DNA of 64,000 nt. Source: Streptomyces sp. P9-A2 (GTDB lineage: Bacteria > Actinomycetota > Actinomycetes > Streptomycetales > Streptomycetaceae). Every line of letters starts with the position of its first letter. The stretch's first letter is position 1. Below are positions 42,838 to 52,065 of this stretch, piece after piece. The translations under genes were made by a program, and so were the position numbers. The stretch covers positions 7,936,001-8,000,000 of the forward strand of contig NZ_JAZIFX010000001.1 of NCBI RefSeq assembly GCF_036634175.1, in the 5' to 3' direction. Below the pieces are notes generated by a model. It made no database searches. It was not told the DNA's origin and saw nothing but the letters and a program-made list of their open reading frames with translations.

Positions 42838-45282
42838 GTGGTCGGTGAGGGCGCTGCGGGACGCAGCACGAGAACGCTGCGCGCGGAAGGCGCCCTCACG
42901 GCGATCACCACCGAGCCGGAGTCGCCGGACCGGGTCCGCCGGGTCCTGGAGCAGGCTTTGGTCTTCGCCGGCGCGGCCTTCGTCGCCGTGTACAAGCCCA
43001 GCGAGGACGGCGAGCAGCTGCGCCTGGTGGAGTCGGCCGGTATACCGCGGACCCTGTGCGGAGTGCGGGAGAGCTATTCCGTCGCCGGGCACTCCCCGGC
43101 CGCCGCGGCCGTACGCGGCGGCCGGCCGGTGTGGCTCGGCCCCGAGGAACTGGCCGCCCAGGCCCAGGCACGGCGCGTCCCGGCCCGAGACTTCTTCCTC
43201 GCCGCCCTGCCCGTGCACCAAGGGGCCGGCGGCTGCCTGCTCGCCGTCGGCGAGCGCCCCGGCGGCTTCGGCCCCGACGACCGCGTCTGCCTCGGGCTCG
43301 TCGCCGACGCCATCACCCTTCCGGGGCGGCAGCCCGTGGCCGACGGCGGCGGCGAGCCGGCGCCGGATGCCTTCGTCCTCGCCACGGACACCGGACGGGT
43401 CCGGGTGGGCGACGACATCCTGGACCTCTTCGGCCTGGGCCCGGACGACTTCGACGGCCGCGTCGAAACCCTCATGGGCCTGACCGTGCCGGAGGACCTG
43501 CCCTCCATGATGTCGGTCGTCGAGTCCGACCACATGACCATCGGCGAACGCGAGCTGGATTTCCGGATCGTGCAGCCCGCAGGCCCGCCGAAGTGGCTCA
43601 GACTGCGCGGCCGGCTGCTGCCGGGCGGGGAGGGCCGCCCGGCCCGTCTGGTGGGCTCCGTCACCGACGCCTCCACCCTGCGCGCCGACGTCACCGACGT
43701 GGCCCGGGTGCAGCGCCTGGCCACCTCACTCGCCACGGCGGTCACCGTCCGCGATGTCGGCAGGGCCGTGGCCACGGCCCTGCGCGGGCCGCTCAGAGCC
43801 GACCGGATCGCGGTCGCCGAACTGGAGAGCGACCGGCTCGTCGTCGTCACCCTCGACCCACCGGAACCGGACGCCTGGCCGGACCTGTGGCGCGCCGAGT
43901 GGCGGGCCGAGTGGCCCGACGCGCCCCTGCGCACCATGCCCACCCTCGCCGCCGTCCTGCGCGAGGGCCGGGCCCGGACCTGGTCCGCGGACAGCGCTTT
44001 GGAGACTTCCCTCGCCGAGGTCGGCCCGGGGGGTCTCGCCATGCTGCCGCTGTCCGCCGGCAACCGGACGGCCGGTGCCTGCCTCATCGGCTGGGACACC
44101 CCGCACGACTTCGGCGCCGACGAGCGTGCCCTGCTCACCGCCGCCGCCGGTCTCGCCGGGCAGGCCCTCATGCGGGCCCGCGCCTTCGACGCCGAGCACG
44201 AACTGGTCGGCATGCTCCAGCGTCAGCTGCTGCCGCGCCGGCTGCCCCGGCTGCCCGGCGCGGTCGCCGTCGCCCGCTATCTGCCCAGCACCGCGGGCCT
44301 GGAACTCGGCGGCGACTGGTACGACGTGATCCCGCTGCCCGACAACCATGTCGCCCTGGTCATCGGCGACGTCCAGGGCCACAGCGCCGGTGCCGCCACC
44401 CTCATGGGGCAGATGCGCACCGCGCTGCGCGCCTACGCCGTCGAGGGGCACACGCCCGACGTGGTGGTGTCGCACGCCAACCGGCTGCTCGTGGACATGG
44501 AGAGCGACCTCTTCGCGACCTGCTGCTATGTCGAGGTCGACCTGGAACAGGGCTCCGCCTGGTGCGTACGCGCCGGGCATCTGCCGCCGGTGCTGCGCCA
44601 CCCGGACGGCAGTACCGAGATCACGGAGACGGAGGGCGGGCCGCCGCTCGGCGTCATGGCCCAGGCCGACTTCCCGATGAGTCCTCTGAGGCTGCGGCCC
44701 GGCACGGTGGTCGCCCTCACCACGGACGGCCTGGTCGAGACCGTCGAGGCCGACATCGACGAGGGCATGGACCGCCTCGCCCGCCGGCTGGCCGCCGCCG
44801 ACCCGGCCGACCTGGGGCTGGTCGCCGACGGCCTGCTCGGCAAGGCCCCGCGCAGTGACGACGTCGCCCTGCTGCTGATGCGCTACGAGGGAATGACCCT
44901 GCGCCCGCTGCGGGAGACCTGGACGGTGTGGCGGGTGCCGCAGGCCGTCGGTCACGCCCGCCGTTTCACCCGGCGCACCCTGCGCTCCTGGGGTGTGACC
45001 GAGGATCTCGACACCGCCCTGCTCATCGTCTCCGAACTGGTCACCAACGCGCTCGTGCACACCGAGGGGCAGGTCCGCCTCGATCTCACCCTCGTCGGCG
45101 AGCGGCTCCGCCTCGCGGTCGCCGACGCGTCGCCCCGCAGTCCCGCCAAGCCGAACAGCATCGGCTGGGAGGCCACCGGCGGCCGGGGCATCCTGCTCGT
45201 CGAGGCCCTGTCGGCGGCCTGGGGGACACTGCCGGTCAGCGGAGGCAAACAGGTGTGGGCGGAACTCGGCACGCACCGGTGA
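42838..45282 (+). CDS. GAF-PAS-GAF SpoIIE phosphatase with HATPase domain
   Basis: The protein of about 814 residues has a GAF-like domain (about 30-165), a PAS domain (about 175-285), a second GAF (about 290-455), a SpoIIE/PP2C phosphatase (about 460-680; GGDWYDVIPLPDNHVALVIG, LTTDGLVETVEADID, RSDDVALLLMRY) and an anti-sigma-type HATPase (SELVTNALVHTEGQVRLDL, GGRGILLVEALSAAWG). It would set the phosphorylation state of STAS antagonists. GTG 42838 is chosen because ATG 42760 lies within the long hairpin; the true start may be a little later. Confidence 0.88.
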   Translation: MVGEGAAGRSTRTLRAEGALTAITTEPESPDRVRRVLEQALVFAGAAFVAVYKPSEDGEQLRLVESAGIPRTLCGVRESYSVAGHSPAAAAVRGGRPVWLGPEELAAQAQARRVPARDFFLAALPVHQGAGGCLLAVGERPGGFGPDDRVCLGLVADAITLPGRQPVADGGGEPAPDAFVLATDTGRVRVGDDILDLFGLGPDDFDGRVETLMGLTVPEDLPSMMSVVESDHMTIGERELDFRIVQPAGPPKWLRLRGRLLPGGEGRPARLVGSVTDASTLRADVTDVARVQRLATSLATAVTVRDVGRAVATALRGPLRADRIAVAELESDRLVVVTLDPPEPDAWPDLWRAEWRAEWPDAPLRTMPTLAAVLREGRARTWSADSALETSLAEVGPGGLAMLPLSAGNRTAGACLIGWDTPHDFGADERALLTAAAGLAGQALMRARAFDAEHELVGMLQRQLLPRRLPRLPGAVAVARYLPSTAGLELGGDWYDVIPLPDNHVALVIGDVQGHSAGAATLMGQMRTALRAYAVEGHTPDVVVSHANRLLVDMESDLFATCCYVEVDLEQGSAWCVRAGHLPPVLRHPDGSTEITETEGGPPLGVMAQADFPMSPLRLRPGTVVALTTDGLVETVEADIDEGMDRLARRLAAADPADLGLVADGLLGKAPRSDDVALLLMRYEGMTLRPLRETWTVWRVPQAVGHARRFTRRTLRSWGVTEDLDTALLIVSELVTNALVHTEGQVRLDLTLVGERLRLAVADASPRSPAKPNSIGWEATGGRGILLVEALSAAWGTLPVSGGKQVWAELGTHR

Positions 45283-45620
45283 GCAGGCGCCGTCCCGGCC
45301 GTCGACGACACTCCCGGCACCGCTGTCATCCCTTCGGGTGATATGCCGTCGAGTGGGCGGCCCGGCCCCGGACCCGCCGCCACCGGCCCGGCCCGCCTCC
45401 GCACCCGGCCTGCCCGGACCGCATCGAGGGAAACCGCCGCCCGGGCACGGGCGTTGACGCACCGGCCCGGGACGGGCCGACACGCCCGACAGGCGGACCC
45501 GGCGCCCCGCGTGGCGCGAATCAGCGGTCATCGGCCGAAAACACGGTGACCGGACAGTTCTCATCGGGGATTTCGTAATGAACCGTTAAAACAAGTGATG
45601 TTCCACGTGCCGCGCACCAC
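45283..45620. other. Intergenic region upstream of rmlA
   Basis: No gene is supported. The last 60 bases are AT-richer (GGGGATTTCGTAATGAACCG onwards) and lead to the TAGGGT box. Confidence 0.5.
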
Positions 45621-45626
45621 TAGGGT
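45621..45626 (+). promoter_or_regulatory. -10 box TAGGGT of rmlA, probable leaderless promoter
   Basis: TAGGGT is followed by GAGACAG and the ATG at 45634, so the message probably begins at the start codon. Confidence 0.45.
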
Positions 45627-45633
45627 GAGACAG

Positions 45634-46701
45634 ATGAAGGCTCTCGTGCTGTCCGGCGGCGCCGGCACCCGGCTGAGGCCGATCACCCACACCTCGGCGA
45701 AGCAGTTGGTCCCCGTGGCCAACAAGCCCGTGCTCTTCTACGGGCTGGAATCGATCGCGGACGCCGGCATCACCGACGTCGGAATGATCGTCGGCGACAC
45801 GGCCGAGGAGATCGAGAACGCGGTGGGTGACGGATCGAAGTTCGGCCTGCGCATCACCTACATCCCCCAGGAACGGCCTCTAGGGCTGGCACACGCTGTG
45901 CTGATCGCCCGCGACTGGCTCGGGGACGACGACTTCGTGATGTACCTCGGCGACAACTTCATCGTCGGCGGCATCACCGGACTCGTCGACGAGTTCCGCC
46001 GGCACCGGCCCGACGCCCAGATCCTGCTCACCCACGTCGCGGACCCCCGCTCCTTCGGCGTCGCCGAACTCGACGCGAGCGGACAGGTGACCGGCCTCGA
46101 GGAGAAACCCGAGCATCCCAAGAGCGACCTCGCTCTGGTCGGCGTCTACCTGTTCACCCCCGCCATCCACGACGCGGTACGCGCCGTCAAGCCCTCCTGG
46201 CGCGGCGAACTCGAGATCACCCACGCCATCCAGCACCTGATCGACTCCCGCGCCGACGTGCGCTGCACGGTCATCCACGGCTACTGGAAGGACACCGGCA
46301 ACGTCGTCGACATGCTGGAGGTCAACCGGTCGGTCCTCGAGGGGGTCGAACGCCGGATCGACGGCGAGGTGGACGACGCCTCCGAGACCATCGGCCGGGT
46401 GGTGATCGAGGAAGGGGCCCACATCAGCAACTCGCGCATCGTCGGTCCCGTCGTCATCGGTGCCGGCACGGTCGTCGGCGACTCCTACGTCGGGCCCTTC
46501 ACCTCCGTCGCGGAGAACTGCCGGATCACCGACAGCGAAGTCGAATTCTCCATCGTGCTGCGGGACTCCTCGATCGACGGCGTCCGCCGCATCGAGTCCT
46601 CATTGATCGGCCGCCATGTCGAGGTGACCCCGGCCCCCAGCGTTCCCAGCGCACACCGGTTCGTCCTCGGAGACCACAGCAAGGTGCAGATCCACACGTG
46701 A
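45634..46701 (+). CDS. rmlA: Glucose-1-phosphate thymidylyltransferase
   Basis: The 355-residue protein has the nucleotidyltransferase motif LSGGAGTRLRPIT (residues 7-18), the catalytic Lys in SAKQLVPVANKPV, and the metal-binding LGDN (105-108). A left-handed beta-helix C-terminal domain with hexapeptide repeats follows (VVIEEGAHISNSRIVGPVVI). It is the long StrD/RfbA form typical of actinomycetes and makes dTDP-glucose from glucose-1-phosphate and dTTP, the first step to dTDP-rhamnose and other deoxysugars. It appears intact, but its downstream partners here are ruined. Confidence 0.92.
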   Translation: MKALVLSGGAGTRLRPITHTSAKQLVPVANKPVLFYGLESIADAGITDVGMIVGDTAEEIENAVGDGSKFGLRITYIPQERPLGLAHAVLIARDWLGDDDFVMYLGDNFIVGGITGLVDEFRRHRPDAQILLTHVADPRSFGVAELDASGQVTGLEEKPEHPKSDLALVGVYLFTPAIHDAVRAVKPSWRGELEITHAIQHLIDSRADVRCTVIHGYWKDTGNVVDMLEVNRSVLEGVERRIDGEVDDASETIGRVVIEEGAHISNSRIVGPVVIGAGTVVGDSYVGPFTSVAENCRITDSEVEFSIVLRDSSIDGVRRIESSLIGRHVEVTPAPSVPSAHRFVLGDHSKVQIHT

Positions 46702-47256
46702 ACCTCCTCGTCACCGGAGCGGCCGGCTTCATCGGCTCCCGCTCCGTCCGTACGCCGCTCGCCGCCGGCGTGCCCGGCGCCGCCGACGTGCCGAGGAACG
46801 CAGTGCCGGCCGCGCTCACCCATGCCGGCCCTCTCGACAACCTCGAACTCGGCGACCTCCGGCCGGAGTTCGTTCACGGCGACATCCGCGACGCCGACCT
46901 CATGGGCAAACCGACCACCGAGGCGGACCAGGTGGCCCACTTCGCCGTCCGCATGGCCGCCCCCGGCCCCCGGCGCCGTCGACGTGCACGGCGTCCTGTA
47001 CGCCACGGGCTCCGGCGAAGCCACCTGGTACGACCTGGCCCGGGAGGTGTCCCGGCTGACCGGCGCCGGCCCCGACCGGGAAAGGCTCCTCAGCGGAGCG
47101 GCCTTTCCCCGGCCCGCGCCGCGCCCCGCATACAGCGTCCTCGCGCACGACCGCCGGCCGGACATCGGCCTGCCGGCACCGCGTGACCGGCGCGTCACCC
47201 CGCACGAAGCACTGCCCCGCATCCGCAAGGAGAGTCCTCTTCGTGAAACGCCATGA
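46698..47256 (+). pseudogene. rmlB-rmlD deletion fusion
   Basis: The GTG at 46698 overlaps the rmlA stop and opens with MNLLVTGAAGFIGSRSVRTP, then LDNLELGDLRPEFVHGDIRD, the NAD-binding start of dTDP-glucose 4,6-dehydratase (RmlB). Around 46960-46985 the homology changes in frame and family to GVLYATGSGEATWYDLAREV and IGLPAPRDRRVTPHEALPRI, the C-terminus of dTDP-4-dehydrorhamnose reductase (RmlD). More than 1.3 kb covering most of both genes appears to be lost. Neither enzyme can be made. Confidence 0.85.
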
Positions 47257-48046
47257 GTTCCTGCGCGCCCTGCACAAGGCCAGCGTCAACCGCAACTATC
47301 TGGAGATCGGCGTCAACGACGGTCGCAGCCTGTGCCTGTCACGCGTCCCCAGCATCGCGGTCGACCCTGCCTTCAAGGTCGTCTCGGAACTGAAGTGCGA
47401 CGTCCACCTGGTCAAGGCCACCAGTGACGACTTCTTCGCCCGCGACAATCCACTGGCCCACCTCAAGGGCGGCCGGCACCCGCTGCGCAACCTCCGCCGG
47501 GGCCGCAGCCCTATCGGACACTGGCAGCGCACCACGCTCGACCTGTCCTTCATCGACGGCATGCACCTGTTCGAATACGCCCTGCGCGACTTCATGAACG
47601 TCGAGAAGCACTCCGACTGGTCCAGCGTGATCGTCCTCGACGACATGCTGCCGCGCAGCGTCGACGAGGCCGCCCGGGACCGCCACACCACGGCCTGGAC
47701 CGGCGACGTCTACAAGATCACCGAGGTGCTGGCGCGCTATCGCCCCGATCTGGTGACGGTCCTCGTCGACACCCAGCCCACCGGCCAGCTCGTGATCTTC
47801 GGCGCCGACCCGGACAACACCGTGCTGCACGACAAGTACGACGAGATCATGGCCGAGTACAAGGTGCCCGACCCGCAGAAGGTGCCCGAGGCGATCCTGG
47901 AGCGAGCCGGCGCGGTGCCGCCCGAGGCACTGATCGAGGCCGGTTTCTGGCGCCCGCTCACCCAGGCCCGCAACCGCGGTCTGCCGCGGCGCCTGGGCTG
48001 GGAGCCCCTGCGCCGCGCGCTCGACCAGGTCGGCGTCAGCCGCTGA
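47243..48046 (+). CDS. Class I SAM-dependent methyltransferase, glycan-cluster type
   Basis: The 267-residue protein has the SAM motif NYLEIGVNDGRSL and the acidic strand IAVDPAFKV, a central LDLSFIDGMHLFEYALRDF segment and VIVLDDMLP. This resembles sugar or glycan O-methyltransferases of the Methyltransf_24 group. AAGGAG precedes the GTG, which lies inside the end of the rmlD remnant, so it was the next gene of the former rml operon. It probably methylates a deoxysugar on a surface polymer or secondary metabolite. The reading frame looks complete. Confidence 0.82.
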   Translation: MKRHEFLRALHKASVNRNYLEIGVNDGRSLCLSRVPSIAVDPAFKVVSELKCDVHLVKATSDDFFARDNPLAHLKGGRHPLRNLRRGRSPIGHWQRTTLDLSFIDGMHLFEYALRDFMNVEKHSDWSSVIVLDDMLPRSVDEAARDRHTTAWTGDVYKITEVLARYRPDLVTVLVDTQPTGQLVIFGADPDNTVLHDKYDEIMAEYKVPDPQKVPEAILERAGAVPPEALIEAGFWRPLTQARNRGLPRRLGWEPLRRALDQVGVSR

Positions 48047-48086
48047 GCCCCCTGCCGCGCAGCTCCTCGTAGCGTGCGCGGCAGGC

Positions 48087-48399
48087 CTAGGGCCTGTCCG
48101 GCGGATCATGCCGGAGACGTGGGGTCTGGCACGCTCTCCCCCGAGCTCTTCGAGCAGGGGGGACCCCCAGCGGCGTTGTCGTCGGTTGCCGACTCCCCCA
48201 CGCTCGGCTGCTCCCCCACTCTCGACTGCGCTCGAGCGGGAGGGACCCCCATGCGCGGGAGGGACCCCCATGCGCGGGAGGGACCCCCATCGCGTCGGCG
48301 CCCTCCTCCGCCTTGCAGCTGAACGCACCAGACCCCACTTGTCCCAGATGGACGGACACCGCCGATTACCTCCGACTTGATCCGCCGGACAGGCCCTAG
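48087..48399. mobile_element. Complete MITE-like element with 22-bp inverted ends
   Basis: Bases 48087-48108 (CTAGGGCCTGTCCGGCGG...) are the exact complement of 48378-48399. The outer CTAG could be a target duplication, as IS5-group elements prefer CTAR sites. The 313-bp interior holds hairpin-forming repeats and a 19-bp tandem repeat but no transposase. Truncated relatives lie at 8503-8635 and 28957-29020. Confidence 0.87.
48238..48291. repeat. 19-bp tandem repeat inside the MITE
   Basis: The unit GGGAGGGACCCCCATGCGC occurs at 48238-48256 and 48257-48275, with a partial third copy to about 48291. Confidence 0.88.
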
Positions 48400-48972
48400 T
48401 ACGACGGCAACGGGCCGAGGTGCTCCGCCTCGGCCGGCGTCGGCGCCCGTTCGTTCCTCGGTGACAGCACCGGGCCGATGCCCCACGGCCACTCGATGTC
48501 CAGGGCCGGGAGCAGGGGGGCCAGCGGGCGCACCCCCTGCTCCCGGCCCAGCGCATAGCCCGCCGAGTACGGGTAACATCACCGTCGCGTCGTCGGTGAA
48601 CGCCTTGAAGGCGTCTCCCAGCCCTTCGGCGGGAAACACCGTGTGCCGGCTGTCGTCGTCCAGCCGCACGGCCTCCCGGCTCCCTTACGCGGGTGAGTGA
48701 CCCCGCCCGCGGGTCCGCCACCACGTCGAGCACCGTCCCGCGCACACAGGTCGCGTATGTGGCCCGGCGGGGCGGCCCGTCCGTGAAGTGCACTCCGCGC
48801 AGCATGCCGCAGCACGCCGCGGCGCCGAGCAGCCGGCCCGCGCCGGCGACGGGCCGTACCCCGTCGCCTCGCGGAACTCCTCACCGCCGCACCACTCGTG
48901 GAAACTGCCCCGGTCGTCCGGGAGCACCTCGAGCTCCCGGACTCAGGCACCCTCCAGGTCCAGTGTGCGCAC
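48396..48972 (-). pseudogene. rmlC (dTDP-4-dehydrorhamnose 3,5-epimerase), frameshifted
   Basis: Reading left from GTG 48972: VRTLDLEGA, an in-frame TGA, then LPDDRGSFHEWCGGEEFREA. The homology continues in a second frame with LRGVHFTDGPPRRATYATCV, in a third with RLDDDSRHTVFPAEGLGDAF, and in a further one with YSAGYALGREQGV to APTPAEAEHLGPLPSY. This covers the full RmlC length with one nonsense mutation and about three frameshifts. The TAG stop (48398-48396) is the CTAG end of the MITE. It starts three bases after the glycosyltransferase stop. Confidence 0.85.
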
Positions 48973-48975
48973 CGG

Positions 48976-50913
48976 TCACCGTCTTCCCCCGATCAGCGGC
49001 GCCACCCTCGCACGGGCAACGCCGAGCACCCGCCGTGCCCTGCGCAGCAGTTTCCGTCCGGTGCCGGGGCGCGGAACCTGCACCACCAGCACACCGCCCC
49101 GGCCGGCGCGGAGCGCGAACGGCAGCCCGCCGAAACGCGGTTCGGCGGCCTCCGGGTCCAGACAGAGTGCCACCCGCCAGACACCACGGGGGAGACCCGA
49201 AGGCAGCGTCGACTCCAGTCGCGACCCCGGCTGTTCCGGCTCAGTGGTCAGCGCACCGGGCGTGTACAGGACGCGGCCCGCAGAGGTGAACCGGAGCCGT
49301 ACCGGTGTGCCGTCCGCCGCGTGCAGCGGAATCCGGGCGCGCAGCCGCGCCCCGGAGACCGTGACGTCCGGCCGCCGCACCTGACCGAGGCCGAGCCGCC
49401 TGCCCTGCACACCGACGTCCAGGGAGAGGTTCCCGTGCGGCTCCGTCCAGTACGGCAGGACCGCCCGGCCCGCAGTCACCCCCGCGTACGGCTCCGGGCG
49501 GGTGGCGCGCGGGGCCGGGCCCAGACGGCACTCCTTGGTCCAGCCGCCGAGCTTGAGCCGTACGACGGCGTCCCAGGCCCCGTCACCCGGCAGCACGGCC
49601 GGGTCGACCGTGGCCGTGGCCCGCAGCACCAGTCGCACCTGCTCCCCGCCGTCGGCCGCGACCGTCTCGCGGGTGAACTCCACGGGCTGGAAGTACTGGG
49701 CGGAGCTGGCGCGTTCACGCAGCAGCAGATCGGCGGTGGCCTGGTCGAAGCGGGCCACGTTCTCCGTGCCGATCCACGCCACCGCCGCCTCCACGTTCTT
49801 CGGTGTATCGGTCAGCGGGGCACGGCCGGCATCGGCGGGGAACGTCATCGGCGCACCTCCGGAGGCGTATTCGGCGGTGAAGCCGAGGCGCAGCGAACCG
49901 CCCTCCCACTCCACGCTGGTGGGCGCCGCGTTCGGCACGACCCCGGCCTCCCACTCGGCGAGCGCCAGCACGTCGTCGTACCGGTCCGCCGCCGTCAGTG
50001 AGGCGACGACCTGCTGCGTCGGCTGCAGCCCGGCCGAGACGGCGGGCCCGAACCGCTCGACCACCACCTTGTGGATCTCTCCGAACAACTCCCTGCGGTA
50101 GTCGTCCGGCAGCCCGAGCAGCCGCCGGCCACGCAGTCGTTCCACCATCTCCACCCGCAGCCACCGGCGGAACAGCCGGTCACGCACCGGGCCGGGCTCG
50201 GTGTAGCGCTCGACCACGTCGAGCGCCTCGCGGAGGTCGGTGAAGTAGCCCACCGGGTCGAAGCGCTGGAAACCGGCGTTGGAGGCGTCGTCGCGCCGGA
50301 TGTGGTAGTAGCAGACGTAGTCGCTGAGGACGGAGACGTTGGCCGCGCGCAGATATGCCTCGGTGACGAAGACGTGGTCCTCCAGGCGCCGCCGCCCCTC
50401 GGGAAAGCGCAGCCCGATCTCGTCGAGGAACGCCCGGCGGAACATCTTGTGCGGGGTGAGGCTGTCGATCAGCGGAGCGTTCTCCACCGTGGCCCGCGGA
50501 TGGTTGCGGCGGAACAGTTCCACCGGCACACCGCGGTTCCTGCCGGCCATCTTGCCCACGACGACGTCCGCGCCATGGGCCACCCCGTACGCGTACATCC
50601 GCTCCAGGGCCTCGTCGCCCAGGTAGTCGTCGTTGTCGACGAACATCACGTACTCGCCCCGGGCGGCGGCGATCCCGACGTTGCGCGGCTTGCCGGACCA
50701 GCCGGAGTTCTCCTGGTGGATCACCCGCATCCGGGGGTCCTCGTCGGCCAGCCGGTCGAGCCGTGCGGGAGTCCCGTCGGTGGAACCGTCGTCGACGAAG
50801 ATCGCCTCGTACTCCTCGGTGGGCAGGGACTGCCGACGTAAGGAGGAGACACAGTCCTCGAGGTAGGTCCCCGGGTTGTACACGGGGACGATGACGCTGA
50901 CCTTGACCGGCAT
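48976..50913 (-). CDS. GT2 glycosyltransferase
   Basis: The 645-residue protein has an N-terminal GT-A domain: VSVIVPVYNPGTYLEDCVSS, the nucleotide-binding DDGSTDGT (41-48), and the metal motif FVDNDDY (D93, D95). A helical section follows (about 230-330), then roughly 300 residues of beta-sandwich-like sequence, as in TarS/TarQ-type wall polymer glycosyltransferases. There are no membrane helices. It probably adds sugars, perhaps rhamnose-type, to a teichoic acid or surface glycan. The ATG at 50913 follows GAAGGG; its stop adjoins the dead rmlC gene. Confidence 0.87.
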   Translation of the reverse strand: MPVKVSVIVPVYNPGTYLEDCVSSLRRQSLPTEEYEAIFVDDGSTDGTPARLDRLADEDPRMRVIHQENSGWSGKPRNVGIAAARGEYVMFVDNDDYLGDEALERMYAYGVAHGADVVVGKMAGRNRGVPVELFRRNHPRATVENAPLIDSLTPHKMFRRAFLDEIGLRFPEGRRRLEDHVFVTEAYLRAANVSVLSDYVCYYHIRRDDASNAGFQRFDPVGYFTDLREALDVVERYTEPGPVRDRLFRRWLRVEMVERLRGRRLLGLPDDYRRELFGEIHKVVVERFGPAVSAGLQPTQQVVASLTAADRYDDVLALAEWEAGVVPNAAPTSVEWEGGSLRLGFTAEYASGGAPMTFPADAGRAPLTDTPKNVEAAVAWIGTENVARFDQATADLLLRERASSAQYFQPVEFTRETVAADGGEQVRLVLRATATVDPAVLPGDGAWDAVVRLKLGGWTKECRLGPAPRATRPEPYAGVTAGRAVLPYWTEPHGNLSLDVGVQGRRLGLGQVRRPDVTVSGARLRARIPLHAADGTPVRLRFTSAGRVLYTPGALTTEPEQPGSRLESTLPSGLPRGVWRVALCLDPEAAEPRFGGLPFALRAGRGGVLVVQVPRPGTGRKLLRRARRVLGVARARVAPLIGGRR

Positions 50914-51276
50914 CTGGATGTGTGGCCCTTCGGGTCGCTTGCCGCCGGAGGGACGGCTTGGTGCGTGTTGACCCGAATCGTAACCCTGTGGCCACCCCGG
51001 TCCCGCTCTTTTCGGACGCCGTCGAGACTGTGCCGTGATCGCCCCTGGCACGTCGGAACGATCGGCTTAGTCGAAGGGGGACGTGATGAAGGATCAGCAC
51101 GTGAAGAACCGGTGCCGGGAGGACCGGACCGCTTCGTGTCGGTGGAAGCGGTCCGGACGCTGCGAGTAGATGCGCTTTTCACGGACCTCCTTCCGCGATC
51201 GGAGGTGTCACGAGGCCGATTACCCACACCGGCACGGCTCACACATACCTTTTGCATCTATTTGTCGAGTCTGGTG
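50914..51276. other. Gap between GT2 promoter side and coxG end
   Basis: No gene is supported in these 363 bp. It must contain the glycosyltransferase promoter and holds the terminator hairpin at 51124-51156. Confidence 0.5.
51124..51156. terminator. 12-bp perfect stem hairpin after the cox operon
   Basis: CCGGACCGCTTC (51124-51135) pairs with GAAGCGGTCCGG (51145-51156) around a nine-base loop. It is 120 bases past the coxG stop on the minus strand. Confidence 0.7.
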
Positions 51277-51978
51277 TCAGGAGCGGTGCCGCCTGCGGAT
51301 CCGCGCGACCAACAGGCTCAGGGCGACGGCGCCCGCAAGCACCGCGGCGGCCCGCTTGGCGACCGGCAGACCGGCGGTGCGCAGCAGGTCGAGGGGCTCG
51401 TCCGGCGGGGCCTCGGCCCGTCGGACGGCCTGCGGCGCACCGGCCACGACAGTCGCACCGGTCTCGCCGGCCACACCGGTCTCCCCGGCCGCACTGGTCT
51501 TGTCGGCCGCACCGGTCTCGTCGGCCGTGCCGGGCGGCTGCGTCAGCTGTTCGGACAGGCAGGCGGCGAACCGGCCGATGAGCCGCTCGCCGACCTCCGC
51601 CAGCACCCCTCGACCGAACTGCGCCGGCCGCCCGGTCACCGTCAGGTCGGTACGCACCGACACCGCCGTGCCGCCGTCCCGTTCGCCGAGCGTCGCCGTG
51701 ACCGTCGCCCGCGCGGTGCCCTGGCCCCTGGTCTCCCGGCCGGAGGCGACCAGCACCATCCGGTGCGCCGTCTCGTCCCGCTCCTCGAAGACGGCCGTGC
51801 CCCGGTAGGTCACGGTGACCGGCCCCACCTTGACCTTCACCGAGCCGGTCACCTTCGTGCCGTCGTACTCCTCGACGGTCGCCCCCGGCAGACACGGCGC
51901 GACCCGTTCGATGTCGAGGAGCGCCGGCCAGGCGTCGTCGACCGGGACGGGAACGGTGAACTCGTGATGCAGTTCCAT
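51277..51978 (-). CDS. coxG: CoxG-type SRPBCC protein with C-terminal anchor
   Basis: The 233-residue protein is an SRPBCC/START-like domain (about 1-145: ELHHEFTVPVPVDDAWPALL, CLPGATVEEYDG). A Thr/Gly/Ala linker with repeated ETGAxx units and a C-terminal membrane helix (VLAGAVALSLLVARIRRR) follow. CoxG proteins attach carbon-monoxide-dehydrogenase-type enzymes to the membrane and the quinone pool. It ends the cox operon. GAGGTGGAAG precedes ATG 51978; an upstream frame start at 52014 is less likely. Confidence 0.87.
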   Translation of the reverse strand: MELHHEFTVPVPVDDAWPALLDIERVAPCLPGATVEEYDGTKVTGSVKVKVGPVTVTYRGTAVFEERDETAHRMVLVASGRETRGQGTARATVTATLGERDGGTAVSVRTDLTVTGRPAQFGRGVLAEVGERLIGRFAACLSEQLTQPPGTADETGAADKTSAAGETGVAGETGATVVAGAPQAVRRAEAPPDEPLDLLRTAGLPVAKRAAAVLAGAVALSLLVARIRRRHRS

Positions 51979-52065
51979 GTCTTCCACCTCGCGGTTCGGT
52001 TCTCGGGTGACCAAGGGAGGGGCAGGGGCCGAGGGCTCGACAAGGCCCGGGCGGCTCGAGGGCGT

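Noticed and set aside
48087..48359. Minus-strand reading frame inside the complete MITE
   Set aside because: It is made of the hairpin and tandem repeats and has no independent start signal.
51083..51169. Short plus-strand frame after the cox operon
   Set aside because: It covers the terminator hairpin and has no homology or ribosome site of note.
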